In this document: one piece after another, positions 56,955 to 64,000 of the stretch
Layout of the letters: each line of letters begins with the position of its first letter
How positions within the stretch are numbered: the stretch's first letter is position 1
Source: CAYFRC01 sp050946115
GTDB lineage: Bacteria; Bacillota; Clostridia; Christensenellales; Aristaeellaceae
NCBI GenBank assembly: GCA_050946115.1
Contig: JBMNUF010000010.1
Span: forward strand, 10,782-74,781
Length of the DNA: 64,000 nucleotides
Direction of reading: 5' to 3'
Position numbers and translations under genes: made by a program
Notes under the pieces: generated by a model
The model's database searches: none
Told to the model about the DNA's origin: nothing
Seen by the model: only the letters and a program-made list of their open reading frames with translations

Positions 56955-57612
56955 AGAAAAGCGCGACGCGCTGTTTGCCGCGCACACGCAGATCGCACAA
57001 ATCGCCGCCCGACGCTTCGCGGGGCGCGGCGTGGAATACGACGATTTGTTGCAGGTCGCCTCCCTCGCGCTTCTGAAAGCGGCGGAGCGGTTCGACCCCC
57101 AAATGGGATATCTCTTTTCCACCTTCGCGACGCCGACGGTTGTGGGCGAGGTGAAAAACTGGCTGCGCGACAACGCGAAGCCTATTCGCGTACCCCGGCG
57201 CAGCAGGGAAATGCTCATCAAGCTGCGCAAGGCGGAGGCGAAGCTTTCGCAGCAGTTCATGCGCAGCCCGACGGTCCCCGAAATTGCGCGGGAGATGGGC
57301 GTTTCGGAGGATTTGGTTTTGGAAGCCATGGAGGCGGACGGCGCTTCTTCCGTTTCGGGTGCGGACGATTCCGATGCGCTTTCCAACATCCCGACGGACG
57401 AGGGCGGCTTTGCGGAATTGGAAACAAAGGATATGCTGCAATCGGCGATGCGGCTCCTCAACAACACGGAGCGGCGTCTGATCGAGTTACGCTTTCACGA
57501 GAGCCTGAGCCAGCGCGAGACGGCGCAGAAGATCGGCATATCGCAGATGAGCGTGTCCCGCATGGAAAAGCGCGTCATCGAAAAAATGCGCCGGGCGCTG
57601 CAAGAGGACTGA
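56947..57612 (+). CDS. RNA polymerase sigma factor, SigB/F/G type
   Basis: 221 residues. Region 2: EYDDLLQVASLALLKAAERF and FSTFATPTVVGEVKNWLRDN (core binding and -10 recognition); region 3: SPTVPEIAREMGVSEDLVLE; region 4 helix-turn-helix: SQRETAQKIGISQMSVSRME. This is the general-stress/forespore sigma family. With the RsbW-like gene just upstream it forms a sigma/anti-sigma pair; no anti-anti-sigma gene or phosphatase is adjacent, and no other sporulation genes are in the window. Confidence 0.88.
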   Translation: MSKEKRDALFAAHTQIAQIAARRFAGRGVEYDDLLQVASLALLKAAERFDPQMGYLFSTFATPTVVGEVKNWLRDNAKPIRVPRRSREMLIKLRKAEAKLSQQFMRSPTVPEIAREMGVSEDLVLEAMEADGASSVSGADDSDALSNIPTDEGGFAELETKDMLQSAMRLLNNTERRLIELRFHESLSQRETAQKIGISQMSVSRMEKRVIEKMRRALQED

Positions 57613-57616
57613 ACGG

Positions 57617-58066
57617 ATGAAACAGGTTACGATTTATACGGACGGTGCGTGTTCGGGGAACCCGGGCCCTGGCGGCTGGGGTGCGGTGCTGCTGTACGGG
57701 AAGCACGAAAAGGAAATGAGCGGTTTTTCCCCGCATACGACGAACAACCGCATGGAATTGACGGCTGCGATCGAGGCGCTCGGCGCACTCAAGGAGCCGT
57801 GCGAGGTGAAATTGTGCTCGGACAGCTCGTATCTCATCGACGGCTTTACGAAGGGCTGGGTATTCGGTTGGCAGAAAAGGGGATGGGTGCGCGGCAAGGA
57901 CAGACAGCCCGTGCTGAACCCCGATCTTTGGCAAAAGCTCTTGGAATTCCACCGAACACACAAAATCGAATGGATCAAGGTGCGCGGGCACGCGGACGAC
58001 GAGATCAACAACCGCTGCGACAAGCTTGCCACCTCGGAAATCGAAAGAAACAGCGCGCGCGAATGA
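57617..58066 (+). CDS. rnhA: ribonuclease HI
   Basis: 149 residues. Degrades RNA in RNA-DNA hybrids. The DEDD catalytic set is visible: IYTDGACSGNPGPGGWG (D9), NRMELTAAIEAL (E47), CSDSSYLIDG (D69) and KVRGHADDEINNRCD (final Asp). WVFGWQKRGWVRGKDRQPV is the basic protrusion of HI enzymes. GAGGA precedes the ATG; a GC-rich terminator overlaps the stop. Confidence 0.95.
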   Translation: MKQVTIYTDGACSGNPGPGGWGAVLLYGKHEKEMSGFSPHTTNNRMELTAAIEALGALKEPCEVKLCSDSSYLIDGFTKGWVFGWQKRGWVRGKDRQPVLNPDLWQKLLEFHRTHKIEWIKVRGHADDEINNRCDKLATSEIERNSARE

Positions 58067-58083
58067 TCTCGCGCGCGTTGTTC
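58054..58083 (+). terminator. terminator after rnhA
   Basis: CGCGCGCGA-ATGATC-TCGCGCGCG (58054-58062 with 58069-58077) followed by TTGTTC. The 5' arm is inside the rnhA 3' end. Confidence 0.65.
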
Positions 58084-58128
58084 ACAATTTATTCATAATG
58101 TATCTAAATATTGCGAATGCGGATTTGC

Positions 58129-58134
58129 TATAAT
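58129..58134 (+). promoter_or_regulatory. -10 element for ABC/GldG operon
   Basis: TATAAT at 58129-58134 in AT-rich DNA, directly followed by TGGTATACA at 58135-58143, a possible overlapping extended -10. The -35 is unclear for both. Confidence 0.45.
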
Positions 58135-58165
58135 GGTATACACAGAGAGGAGAGGAATGCGCGAA

Positions 58166-59110
58166 ATGATTGAGATTCAAAACCTGTCCAAGAAATACGG
58201 CTCCAAGTATGCCGTGCAGGATGCCTCCTTCACCATCAACAAGGGTGAGATTTTAGGCTTCCTCGGTCGCAACGGCGCGGGCAAAACCACCACGATGAAC
58301 ATCGTGACGGGGTATATCTCGGCGACGAGCGGGCGCGTGCTCGTGGACGGGCACGACATTTTGGAGGAACCAAGAGAGGTCAAAAAGCGGATCGGCTATC
58401 TCCCCGAGATCCCGCCGCTGTACGTGGACATGACGGTGGACGAATATCTGCAATTCGTATGCGCCATCAAGGACGTTTCCCCAAAGCACGTGAAGTCGCA
58501 TCTGGACGACATCACGGAGCTCGTGCGCATCACGGAGCACCGCAAGCGCCTCATCAAGAACCTTTCCAAGGGCTACAGACAGCGCGTAGGCATCGCGCAG
58601 GCGCTGGTCGGCAATCCCGATACCATCATCCTGGACGAGCCGACGGTAGGCCTCGATCCCCGGCAGATCATCGAGATTCGCCAGCTCATCAAGGAGCTTG
58701 GTAGCGAGCATACGATCGTGCTTTCCAGCCACATCCTCCACGAGGTGCAGGACGTGTGCGAGCGCGTGGTCATCATCAATCAGGGCAAGATCGTCGCGCA
58801 GGACACGCTCGATAACCTCACGCAGGGCATTTCAGACTCGTTCCGCCTGCGCATCCGCGTGGAAGGCCCCGAGCGCGACGTGCAGAAAACGATTCGCGCC
58901 ATCGATGGCGTAAAATCCATCGAAGCGGTGGGCAGCAAGGAAGCGGGCGCGACCGATTTCATCGTCGAATCCGCGCGCGGGATCGATCTGCGCAGGACGA
59001 TCTTTCACACCATGGCGAAGGCGGGATATCCCATCCTCATGCTGCGCGCCATGGACATCGAGCTGGAGGACATCTTCCTGCAGCTGACCAGCGACGAAGA
59101 GGAGGCGTGA
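58166..59110 (+). CDS. ABC transporter ATPase (GldA-like)
   Basis: 314 residues. Walker A GRNGAGKTTT, Q-loop region LPEIPPLYVDMTV, signature NLSKGYRQRVGIAQAL, Walker B TIILDEPTVGLDP and H-loop IVLSSHILHEV. A C-terminal 80-residue extension is typical of ABC-2 exporters of the GldA/NatA type. The start MIEIQNLSKKYG matches the family N-terminus; an ATG three codons earlier (58157) is also possible. Permease, GldG-like and DUF4340-like genes follow, making a four-gene operon. Confidence 0.92.
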   Translation: MIEIQNLSKKYGSKYAVQDASFTINKGEILGFLGRNGAGKTTTMNIVTGYISATSGRVLVDGHDILEEPREVKKRIGYLPEIPPLYVDMTVDEYLQFVCAIKDVSPKHVKSHLDDITELVRITEHRKRLIKNLSKGYRQRVGIAQALVGNPDTIILDEPTVGLDPRQIIEIRQLIKELGSEHTIVLSSHILHEVQDVCERVVIINQGKIVAQDTLDNLTQGISDSFRLRIRVEGPERDVQKTIRAIDGVKSIEAVGSKEAGATDFIVESARGIDLRRTIFHTMAKAGYPILMLRAMDIELEDIFLQLTSDEEEA

Positions 59111-59114
59111 GGCA

Positions 59115-59834
59115 ATGCTGGCTGTTTGGAAAAGGGAACTGAAACAATACTTCCTTACGCCGATGGGCTCGGTGCTCGTGGGCACGTTTTTGTTGCTCGG
59201 CGGCGCGTTTTTCTACGTGTATAATATCTTATCCGGATCGAGCGACCTGTCGAGCATGTTCGGCTCCATGAACTACATCTTCATGCTGATCGCGCCGTTT
59301 TACACGATGCGCCTTCTGAGCGAGGAACGGCGCACGAAGACGGACCAATTGCTGCTCACATCCCCCGTCACGATCACGTCGATCGTGCTCGGGAAATTCC
59401 TTGCGGCGTGCAGCGTGCTGCTCATCAGCCTCGTGCCGACGCTCGTATACGTCGCGGTCATCGTGAGCTACGCGACGCCCTATCCTGGCATGATCATTTC
59501 CAACTACATCGGCTTTATCTTAATCGGCTGCTCGTATCTTTCGATCGGCGTTCTCATGAGCTCGCTCACCGAGAACCAATTGAGTGCCGCCGCGTTGACC
59601 TTTGCAGCAAACCTCATCCTCATGCTGCTTGAGATGATCGGGCCGAACATCTCCCTGCCGTATATGTCGTGGCTTACGACCGCGATTTCGTGGCTGAGCC
59701 TGTATAAGCGGTACAATTCCTTCATGGCGGGATACATTTCCGTCGCGGGAATCCTCTATTACATGTCCTTCTGCGGCATCATGTTGTTCCTCACGATCCG
59801 CGTGATAGACAAGAGAAGATGGAGCGAGGGCTGA
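59115..59834 (+). CDS. ABC-2 permease (GldF-like)
   Basis: 239 residues, six membrane spans. MLAVWKRELKQYFLTPMGSV is the amphipathic start of GldF-type permeases; RLLSEERRTKTDQLLLTSPV follows span 2. It forms the channel for the preceding ATPase. GAGGAGG at the end of the ATPase gene serves as ribosome binding site, 4 nt between genes. Confidence 0.9.
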   Translation: MLAVWKRELKQYFLTPMGSVLVGTFLLLGGAFFYVYNILSGSSDLSSMFGSMNYIFMLIAPFYTMRLLSEERRTKTDQLLLTSPVTITSIVLGKFLAACSVLLISLVPTLVYVAVIVSYATPYPGMIISNYIGFILIGCSYLSIGVLMSSLTENQLSAAALTFAANLILMLLEMIGPNISLPYMSWLTTAISWLSLYKRYNSFMAGYISVAGILYYMSFCGIMLFLTIRVIDKRRWSEG

Positions 59835-59839
59835 TAACT

Positions 59840-61375
59840 ATGAATAAGAATGTGAATGAACGAACGAAAATCAATCCCGTCAAGAGGTTTTTTACGAGGC
59901 GCCAGTTCCGCTACGGCTGGTACGCGACGCTTTCCACGGTGCTGTTTGTGGCGCTCGTGCTCGCGCTGAACGTGGTCGTGCAGGCGGCGGAGAACAAATG
60001 GGCGCTCAAGATCGACGCGACAGGAAACGCGATCACCGCGTTTTCCGACAAGACGTATGAGACCATCGCCTCCGTCGAAGACGACGTGTATATCCACCTC
60101 GTCTACACGGCAAATTCCAACCGCGCCGAAAAGATGAACGTGGAGGAGATCGCCGCGAAGTATCAGGCGAGAAACGGCAAAATCCACGTCGACACCATCG
60201 ACCCGAACACAGAGCCGACGCGCATCAACGCCTATAAGGAAAAGACCAACACCGCATCCATCACCGAGGGCGCGATCATCGTCACCAATGCCGATGAGAG
60301 CCGCATCAAGGTGGTCGCAGCGAAAGATGTCTATTCCAAGGAGCTCGATTTTCGCACCTATTTGGCGACCCAGCAGGAGCGCTATATCGACGTGTTCAAT
60401 GCGGAGGGGCAGCTCACCAGCGCGCTCATGTACGTGACATCCTCCGACACCCCGCGCATCCTCTTCTTGGAGGGGCAGAACGAGGTCGCCTCCGCCTATT
60501 GCTCCACGCTCACCGGCAGCCTCACGAATGAGAACTACGACGTGGGCACGGTTACCCTCGGCAAGGGCGATATCGAGCTCGTCAGCGGCGATACGCTCGT
60601 GATCCTCATGCCGGAACTCGACCTCACCGATACCGAGTACGAGACGCTGCGCACCTTCGTGGAGGGCGGCGGGCGGATGCTCTACGTACACGACCCCAAT
60701 ATGTCCATCGATACAACGCCCAACTTCAAGCGCCTGCTCGACTATTTCGGCTTCGCGTTTGAGAGTGGCTATGTCGTGGAGGACGATGCTTCCACATCCA
60801 ACTGGCTGAACCAGCGCTATTCCCTGCTGCCCAACAAGGACGCAGAGAGCGCAATCACATCCACCCTTGCGCAGAGCCGCATCATCCTGCCGATGAGCGC
60901 TGCGTCGATCGCGCAGCCCGATCCGAGGAGCGGATTCGTCTACACAAACCTTCTGACCACATCCGCCAAGGCATATCTGAAGACGATGACGACCGGAAGC
61001 GATGCTTCGAACCTGCTCGTCAAGGAAGAAACGGATCAGACGGGCCCATTCACGCTCGCGATGAGCCTTTTGAAGCAGGTAGACGTAAAGGATTCCTCCA
61101 AGGATATCCGCATGGTGGTGCTCGGATCGCCCTATCTCGTCGTCGATGCCCTGATGAACTCCAGCAATAACTTGGACTTTGCCATGAATGCGATCGACTG
61201 GCTCGTGAACCGCGAGGTTTCCGCGTACGTCAGGAGCAAATCCCTGCTCTCCACGACGCTCGCCATCCCCGACAGCGGAACCGCACTCCTGCTGTTCATC
61301 GTCGTCGTGGTCGTGCTGCCGCTTGGGGCGTTCGCGTTCGGCGTCGTCACTTGGATCAAGAGGAGGAGACTGTAA
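59840..61375 (+). CDS. GldG-like membrane-anchored ABC accessory protein
   Basis: 511 residues. A basic N-terminus, one span (TLSTVLFVALVLALNVVVQA), a large external domain starting with the conserved ITAFSDKTYETIASVEDDVY, and a C-terminal span (LLLFIVVVVVLPLGAFAFGV) followed by KRRR. This is the GldG/ABC-type uncharacterised transport system family; in gliding bacteria GldFG with GldA is an exporter, but in Firmicutes the role is unknown. The start at 59840 follows GAGGG. The stop overlaps the DUF4340-like start (TAATG). Confidence 0.83.
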   Translation: MNKNVNERTKINPVKRFFTRRQFRYGWYATLSTVLFVALVLALNVVVQAAENKWALKIDATGNAITAFSDKTYETIASVEDDVYIHLVYTANSNRAEKMNVEEIAAKYQARNGKIHVDTIDPNTEPTRINAYKEKTNTASITEGAIIVTNADESRIKVVAAKDVYSKELDFRTYLATQQERYIDVFNAEGQLTSALMYVTSSDTPRILFLEGQNEVASAYCSTLTGSLTNENYDVGTVTLGKGDIELVSGDTLVILMPELDLTDTEYETLRTFVEGGGRMLYVHDPNMSIDTTPNFKRLLDYFGFAFESGYVVEDDASTSNWLNQRYSLLPNKDAESAITSTLAQSRIILPMSAASIAQPDPRSGFVYTNLLTTSAKAYLKTMTTGSDASNLLVKEETDQTGPFTLAMSLLKQVDVKDSSKDIRMVVLGSPYLVVDALMNSSNNLDFAMNAIDWLVNREVSAYVRSKSLLSTTLAIPDSGTALLLFIVVVVVLPLGAFAFGVVTWIKRRRL

Positions 61376-63039
61376 TGGAAGACAAGGCGCGCAGGCGCCC
61401 GAAACTGGAATCCTCCACGGAGCTGAAGGGCAAAAAGGCGCAGAAGAAAAAGGGCGTGAGTAAGCTCGTTGCGCTTCTCATCCTCGTTCTCGCACTGGGC
61501 GCGCTCGCCGGGCTCTATTACGGGACGGATATTTTCAAGCCCGATGCACCGAAAGAGCCCGAAGGCACATCTACCGCCGCGCAGGACACGCGCGTGGCGC
61601 TCCTGAGCGGCACCCCCGCCGATTTCCTGAAGATGACCGTTGCGAAAAAGGACGGCACGCGCTTTACCGTCGTATGCGACCCCGAATACGGCACGGAAAA
61701 GGCGGAGGAAGAATCTCCCGTTGAACCTATCGCGGAAACGCCGCCTGCGGAACCCGCCGAGGAAGGTGCGCCCGCCGAAAACAGCATCATCCGCGAGGTC
61801 GTCCCGAAGCAAAAGTTCTCCATAGAGGGCATGCCCTATTTCGAGACGGACAGCAAAGTCCTATCCACCATGGTCGGGTATTGCGTGCTTCTGAACGCGC
61901 AGGACACAGTCGCGGACGGAAGCGCGAACCTCGCCGACTTCGGGCTGGATGCGCCTGAAATCACCGTGGACACCGAATGGATCGACGGAACGAAGCATCA
62001 ACTTCGATTCGGCGATCTCGCGCCGACGGAAAACTTCTACTATTTCCAGATCGATAGCGACCCAAATGTCTACGTGGTGTATACCTCCGTGTTCAAGGCG
62101 TTTAACCGCCCGCTCGAGGAGATGCACGTCACAAAATCCGTCACCACCGTGGATCCGATGCAGGTGCAGCGCCTTCTGATCGAGCAGGAGGGGAAGGACA
62201 CCGTCGAAATCGGCTATGCCGATCCCGATGCGAACATCCTCACCGTGAACTCCCTGATGCTCTATCAGCCGATCGTCTACAACGCGAATTCCGAGCGCGC
62301 GCAGGTCATGTTCGACGGCCAGGCCGCCATCGCGCTTTCGGGCTACGCTGCGCACGTCTCCACGGACGAGGAACTTTCCGCATACGGGCTAAATCCCGCC
62401 AAGGCGCACATCCTCGCGCGCTCGAACGAAGTGGCGGACGAGAGCGGCAATAAGTCTGTAACGACGTTTGAGATTTGGCTCGGAAACGACAACGGCGGCA
62501 AGACCTATGCCCGCATCGACGATTCCGGAGACCTGTACTACGTCGATACAAACCTCCTCGGCTTTATGAGTAATGCGCGCATGATGTATCTGGTGGATCA
62601 GTTTACGAGCCTCGTAAACATCGTGAAGATTGACGCGCTGACTATCACCACGCCGGAGACGACGTATTCCCTGCACATCGAGCGCGAGCCGTATGTGGAC
62701 GAGAGCGGCAAGGAAAAGTCCAACGACCTGTACTACTTCGACGGCGCACTCACGACGGAAGACTTGTTCAAGGATTTCTACCAAATCCTCATCGGGCGGC
62801 TGAGTGACAAGGCGTGCCCAGTGGACGGATACGACGGGAAAGTCGTCCTCTCTGTCACCTACGATGTCAACGTGGAGGGCATGGATGATTTTACGGTGGA
62901 ATATCTCGAATACGACAAGGATTATTACGCCGTGCGCCGCGACGGGCATACCTATTTCCTGATTCGCATTTCTTCCATAGACGAGCTGCTGACTGCCTGC
63001 GAGCAGTACAGAAACGGCGAGTTTGTGGGCGACGACTGA
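61375..63039 (+). CDS. DUF4340-like membrane-anchored protein
   Basis: 554 residues. A very basic N-terminus, one span (LVALLILVLALGALAGLYYG), a Pro/Glu-rich linker (about residues 100-140: AEEESPVEPIAETPPAEPAE), then repeated beta-type modules (for example NLADFGLDAPEITVDTEW and the later SAYGLNPAKAHI). Such proteins often stand beside GldG-like genes; function unknown. Probably exposed outside the membrane and working with the ABC complex. It starts with ATG inside the GldG stop; GAGGAGGAGA is the ribosome binding site. Confidence 0.78.
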   Translation: MEDKARRRPKLESSTELKGKKAQKKKGVSKLVALLILVLALGALAGLYYGTDIFKPDAPKEPEGTSTAAQDTRVALLSGTPADFLKMTVAKKDGTRFTVVCDPEYGTEKAEEESPVEPIAETPPAEPAEEGAPAENSIIREVVPKQKFSIEGMPYFETDSKVLSTMVGYCVLLNAQDTVADGSANLADFGLDAPEITVDTEWIDGTKHQLRFGDLAPTENFYYFQIDSDPNVYVVYTSVFKAFNRPLEEMHVTKSVTTVDPMQVQRLLIEQEGKDTVEIGYADPDANILTVNSLMLYQPIVYNANSERAQVMFDGQAAIALSGYAAHVSTDEELSAYGLNPAKAHILARSNEVADESGNKSVTTFEIWLGNDNGGKTYARIDDSGDLYYVDTNLLGFMSNARMMYLVDQFTSLVNIVKIDALTITTPETTYSLHIEREPYVDESGKEKSNDLYYFDGALTTEDLFKDFYQILIGRLSDKACPVDGYDGKVVLSVTYDVNVEGMDDFTVEYLEYDKDYYAVRRDGHTYFLIRISSIDELLTACEQYRNGEFVGDD

Positions 63040-63057
63040 TCGATTTTGCGCAGACGG

Positions 63058-63088
63058 GCAGTCCCTTCTTCGGGAGGGGCTGCTCTTT
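63058..63088 (+). terminator. terminator after DUF4340-like gene
   Basis: GCAGTCCC (63058-63065) pairs with GGGGCTGC (63076-63083) with one G-U pair, followed by TCTTT. It lies 20 nt before the pcp start. Confidence 0.65.
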
Positions 63089-63107
63089 GCGGTGGAAGGG
63101 GATTGTA

Positions 63108-63695
63108 ATGGGAAAGAAGATTCTTGTGACGGGCTTTGATCCGTTCGGCGGAAGCAAAATCAACGCCGCGTGGGAGGCGGTGTCGCGCCTGCCTGAGGAG
63201 ATTGAGGGCACCGCAATCATCAAGGCGCAGATCCCGACCGTATTCGGCAAGGGCGCCGAAAGGGCGATATTCCTCGCGGAGGAAAACTGCGCCGATGTCG
63301 TGCTCTTGGTCGGGCAGGCGGGAGGCAGGAAGGAGATAACGCCCGAGGTTATCGCGATCAATCTGCGCGATGCCGCGATTTGCGATAACGAAGGGAATAA
63401 ACCTTATAACCAAAAAATCGCGGAGGGAGGCGACGCCGCGTATTTCGCGACAATCCCCGTGCACGAAATCGTAAGTATTTTACAGGAAGAGGACTACCCC
63501 GCGCGCCTCAGCTATTCCGCGGGCGCGTTTGTGTGCAACGATGCGTTCTATCTGCTCTCTAAACACTTTGCGGGCACGAAGACGCGGGTGGGCTTTATCC
63601 ATATTCCATCTCTTCCCGAACAGGGCGAGCCGTCCCTCCCCGCGGAGAAGACTCTCGCCACCTTAACGCGCATTTTGGAATGGCTCTTCACTTAA
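63108..63695 (+). CDS. pcp: pyrrolidone-carboxylate peptidase
   Basis: 195 residues. Cysteine peptidase removing N-terminal pyroglutamate. LVTGFDPFGGSKINAAWEA at the N-terminus, catalytic Glu in the AGGRKEITPEVIAINL region, Cys in YSAGAFVCNDAFY and His in VGFIHIPSLPEQ. The start MGKKILVTGFD is chosen from GGAAGGGG. It is slightly short, and its last residues (LFT and stop) are encoded by DNA that looks like the left end of an ISL3 element, so the native C-terminus may have been replaced. Confidence 0.88.
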   Translation: MGKKILVTGFDPFGGSKINAAWEAVSRLPEEIEGTAIIKAQIPTVFGKGAERAIFLAEENCADVVLLVGQAGGRKEITPEVIAINLRDAAICDNEGNKPYNQKIAEGGDAAYFATIPVHEIVSILQEEDYPARLSYSAGAFVCNDAFYLLSKHFAGTKTRVGFIHIPSLPEQGEPSLPAEKTLATLTRILEWLFT

Positions 63696-64000
63696 TACCG
63701 TGAAAGTGGTAAAATAGAGTCGGGTGATGAAGGTGGAGAGTTTTGCGAATAGTGCAAAAATGTTTGCGCAGTCATTGGGATTGAAAGAGCCATGGAGTAT
63801 CGAGCGAGCAGAGTTTAACGGACAGGAACGTGCAGTGCATATATACGTCAGTGCGCGAAAGACGGCGAAATACCCATGTCCGATTTGCGGAGCCATGTGC
63901 AGACGATATGACGACGAAGAGGAAGAACGCGTGTGGCGGCACGGAGACGTGGTATTCTTCCCATGTTATGTGCACTGTAGGCGACCGCGCGTGGAGTGCG
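63682..64000 (+). mobile_element. ISL3-family insertion sequence, left part
   Basis: The left end is placed at GGCTCTTCACTTAA (63682), the form of terminal repeat I associate with ISL3 elements, about 45 nt before the transposase ATG. The right end is outside the window, so the inverted repeat and target duplication cannot be confirmed. Confidence 0.6.
63727..64000 (+). CDS. ISL3-type transposase, N-terminal part
   Basis: 91 codons are visible before the window ends. The sequence (SLGLKEPWSIERAEFNGQER, KTAKYPCPICGAMCRRYDDE, RVWRHGDVVFFPCYVHC) matches the N-terminus of ISL3 transposases: zinc-finger cysteines CPxCG and C, then the W-R-H motif and a Cys/His pair. The helix-turn-helix and DDE catalytic parts would follow outside. 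A GTG one codon earlier is an alternative start. Base composition is more AT-rich than the neighbours. Confidence 0.85.
   Translation, partial: MKVESFANSAKMFAQSLGLKEPWSIERAEFNGQERAVHIYVSARKTAKYPCPICGAMCRRYDDEEEERVWRHGDVVFFPCYVHCRRPRVEC

Overview
The window looks like a chromosomal segment of a moderately GC-rich anaerobic member of the Bacillota (Clostridia; a gut-type lineage such as Christensenellales or a relative is an inference). The reasons are sigma-A type promoters (TTGACA/TATAAT), AGGAGG-type ribosome binding sites, the conserved Firmicutes orders rpmG-secE-nusG-rplK-rplA, mazG-hup-yabO and yhbY-nadD-yqeK-rsfS, a SigB/F/G-type sigma factor, LplB/YtcP-type sugar ABC permeases and a GldA/GldG-like ABC system. 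I recognise no rRNA, tRNA or CRISPR array. One insertion sequence (ISL3 type) runs off the right edge.

Layout. 1-4.2 kb (minus): miaA, a COG2509-type FAD oxidoreductase, pncA, pncB and the start of a HAD phosphatase, read from one promoter at 4.17 kb; pncA and pncB form a nicotinamide-salvage unit. 4.2-5.4 kb (minus): a metallophosphoesterase with a CxxC-rich, acidic-tailed protein. 5.5-7.3 kb: three GNAT acetyltransferases, two of them a tandem duplication. 7.4-13.6 kb: a six-gene run (sugar isomerase, PHP hydrolase, GpsA-like dehydrogenase, gltX, TupA-like ATP-grasp, second PHP hydrolase). 13.7-15.6 kb (minus): isomerase plus Gfo/Idh/MocA oxidoreductase. 15.9-20.2 kb: surface polysaccharide genes (GT2, flippase, nucleotidyltransferase-epimerase fusion). 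20.4-22.5 kb: fumarase alpha subunit alone, then proA. 22.6-26.0 kb (minus): anmK and a GH3 glycosidase. 26.1-30.8 kb: thiamine pyrophosphokinase, secreted alkaline phosphatase, YibE/F membrane protein, serine hydrolase.

30.9-33.9 kb (minus): MFS transporter, rhomboid protease, and a sodium-pump decarboxylase beta subunit preceded by a riboswitch-like leader with its own terminator. 34.1-40.1 kb: rpmG-secE-nusG-rplK-rplA, a strong terminator, and dnaE in place of the usual rplJ-rplL. 40.2-47.5 kb: a glycan-use region (GH99/WbsX-like protein, malic enzyme, solute-binding protein, two permeases, sugar isomerase); the binding-protein leader can form an H-type pseudoknot. 47.5-49.9 kb (minus): cysteine synthase and a MATE pump. 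50.2-58.1 kb: a DMT transporter, then a tightly overlapping run of housekeeping genes: mazG, hup, yabO-like, ispDF, yhbY, nadD-yqeK fusion, rsfS, an HD protein, a degenerate RsbW-like protein, a sigma factor and rnhA. 58.2-63.0 kb: an ABC system with GldG-like and DUF4340-like membrane-anchored partners. 63.1-64.0 kb: pyrrolidone-carboxylate peptidase, whose 3' end runs into the ISL3-type element.

The most promising undescribed signals are two 5' leader RNAs: the riboswitch-like leader at 33.8-33.9 kb and the pseudoknot leader at 42.54-42.60 kb. Next in interest are the isomerase/PHP/GpsA-like trio, the nucleotidyltransferase-epimerase fusion and the degenerate anti-sigma/sigma pair. Gene starts were chosen from ribosome binding sites where these decide the issue; functions come from motifs recognised by eye, with no database search.
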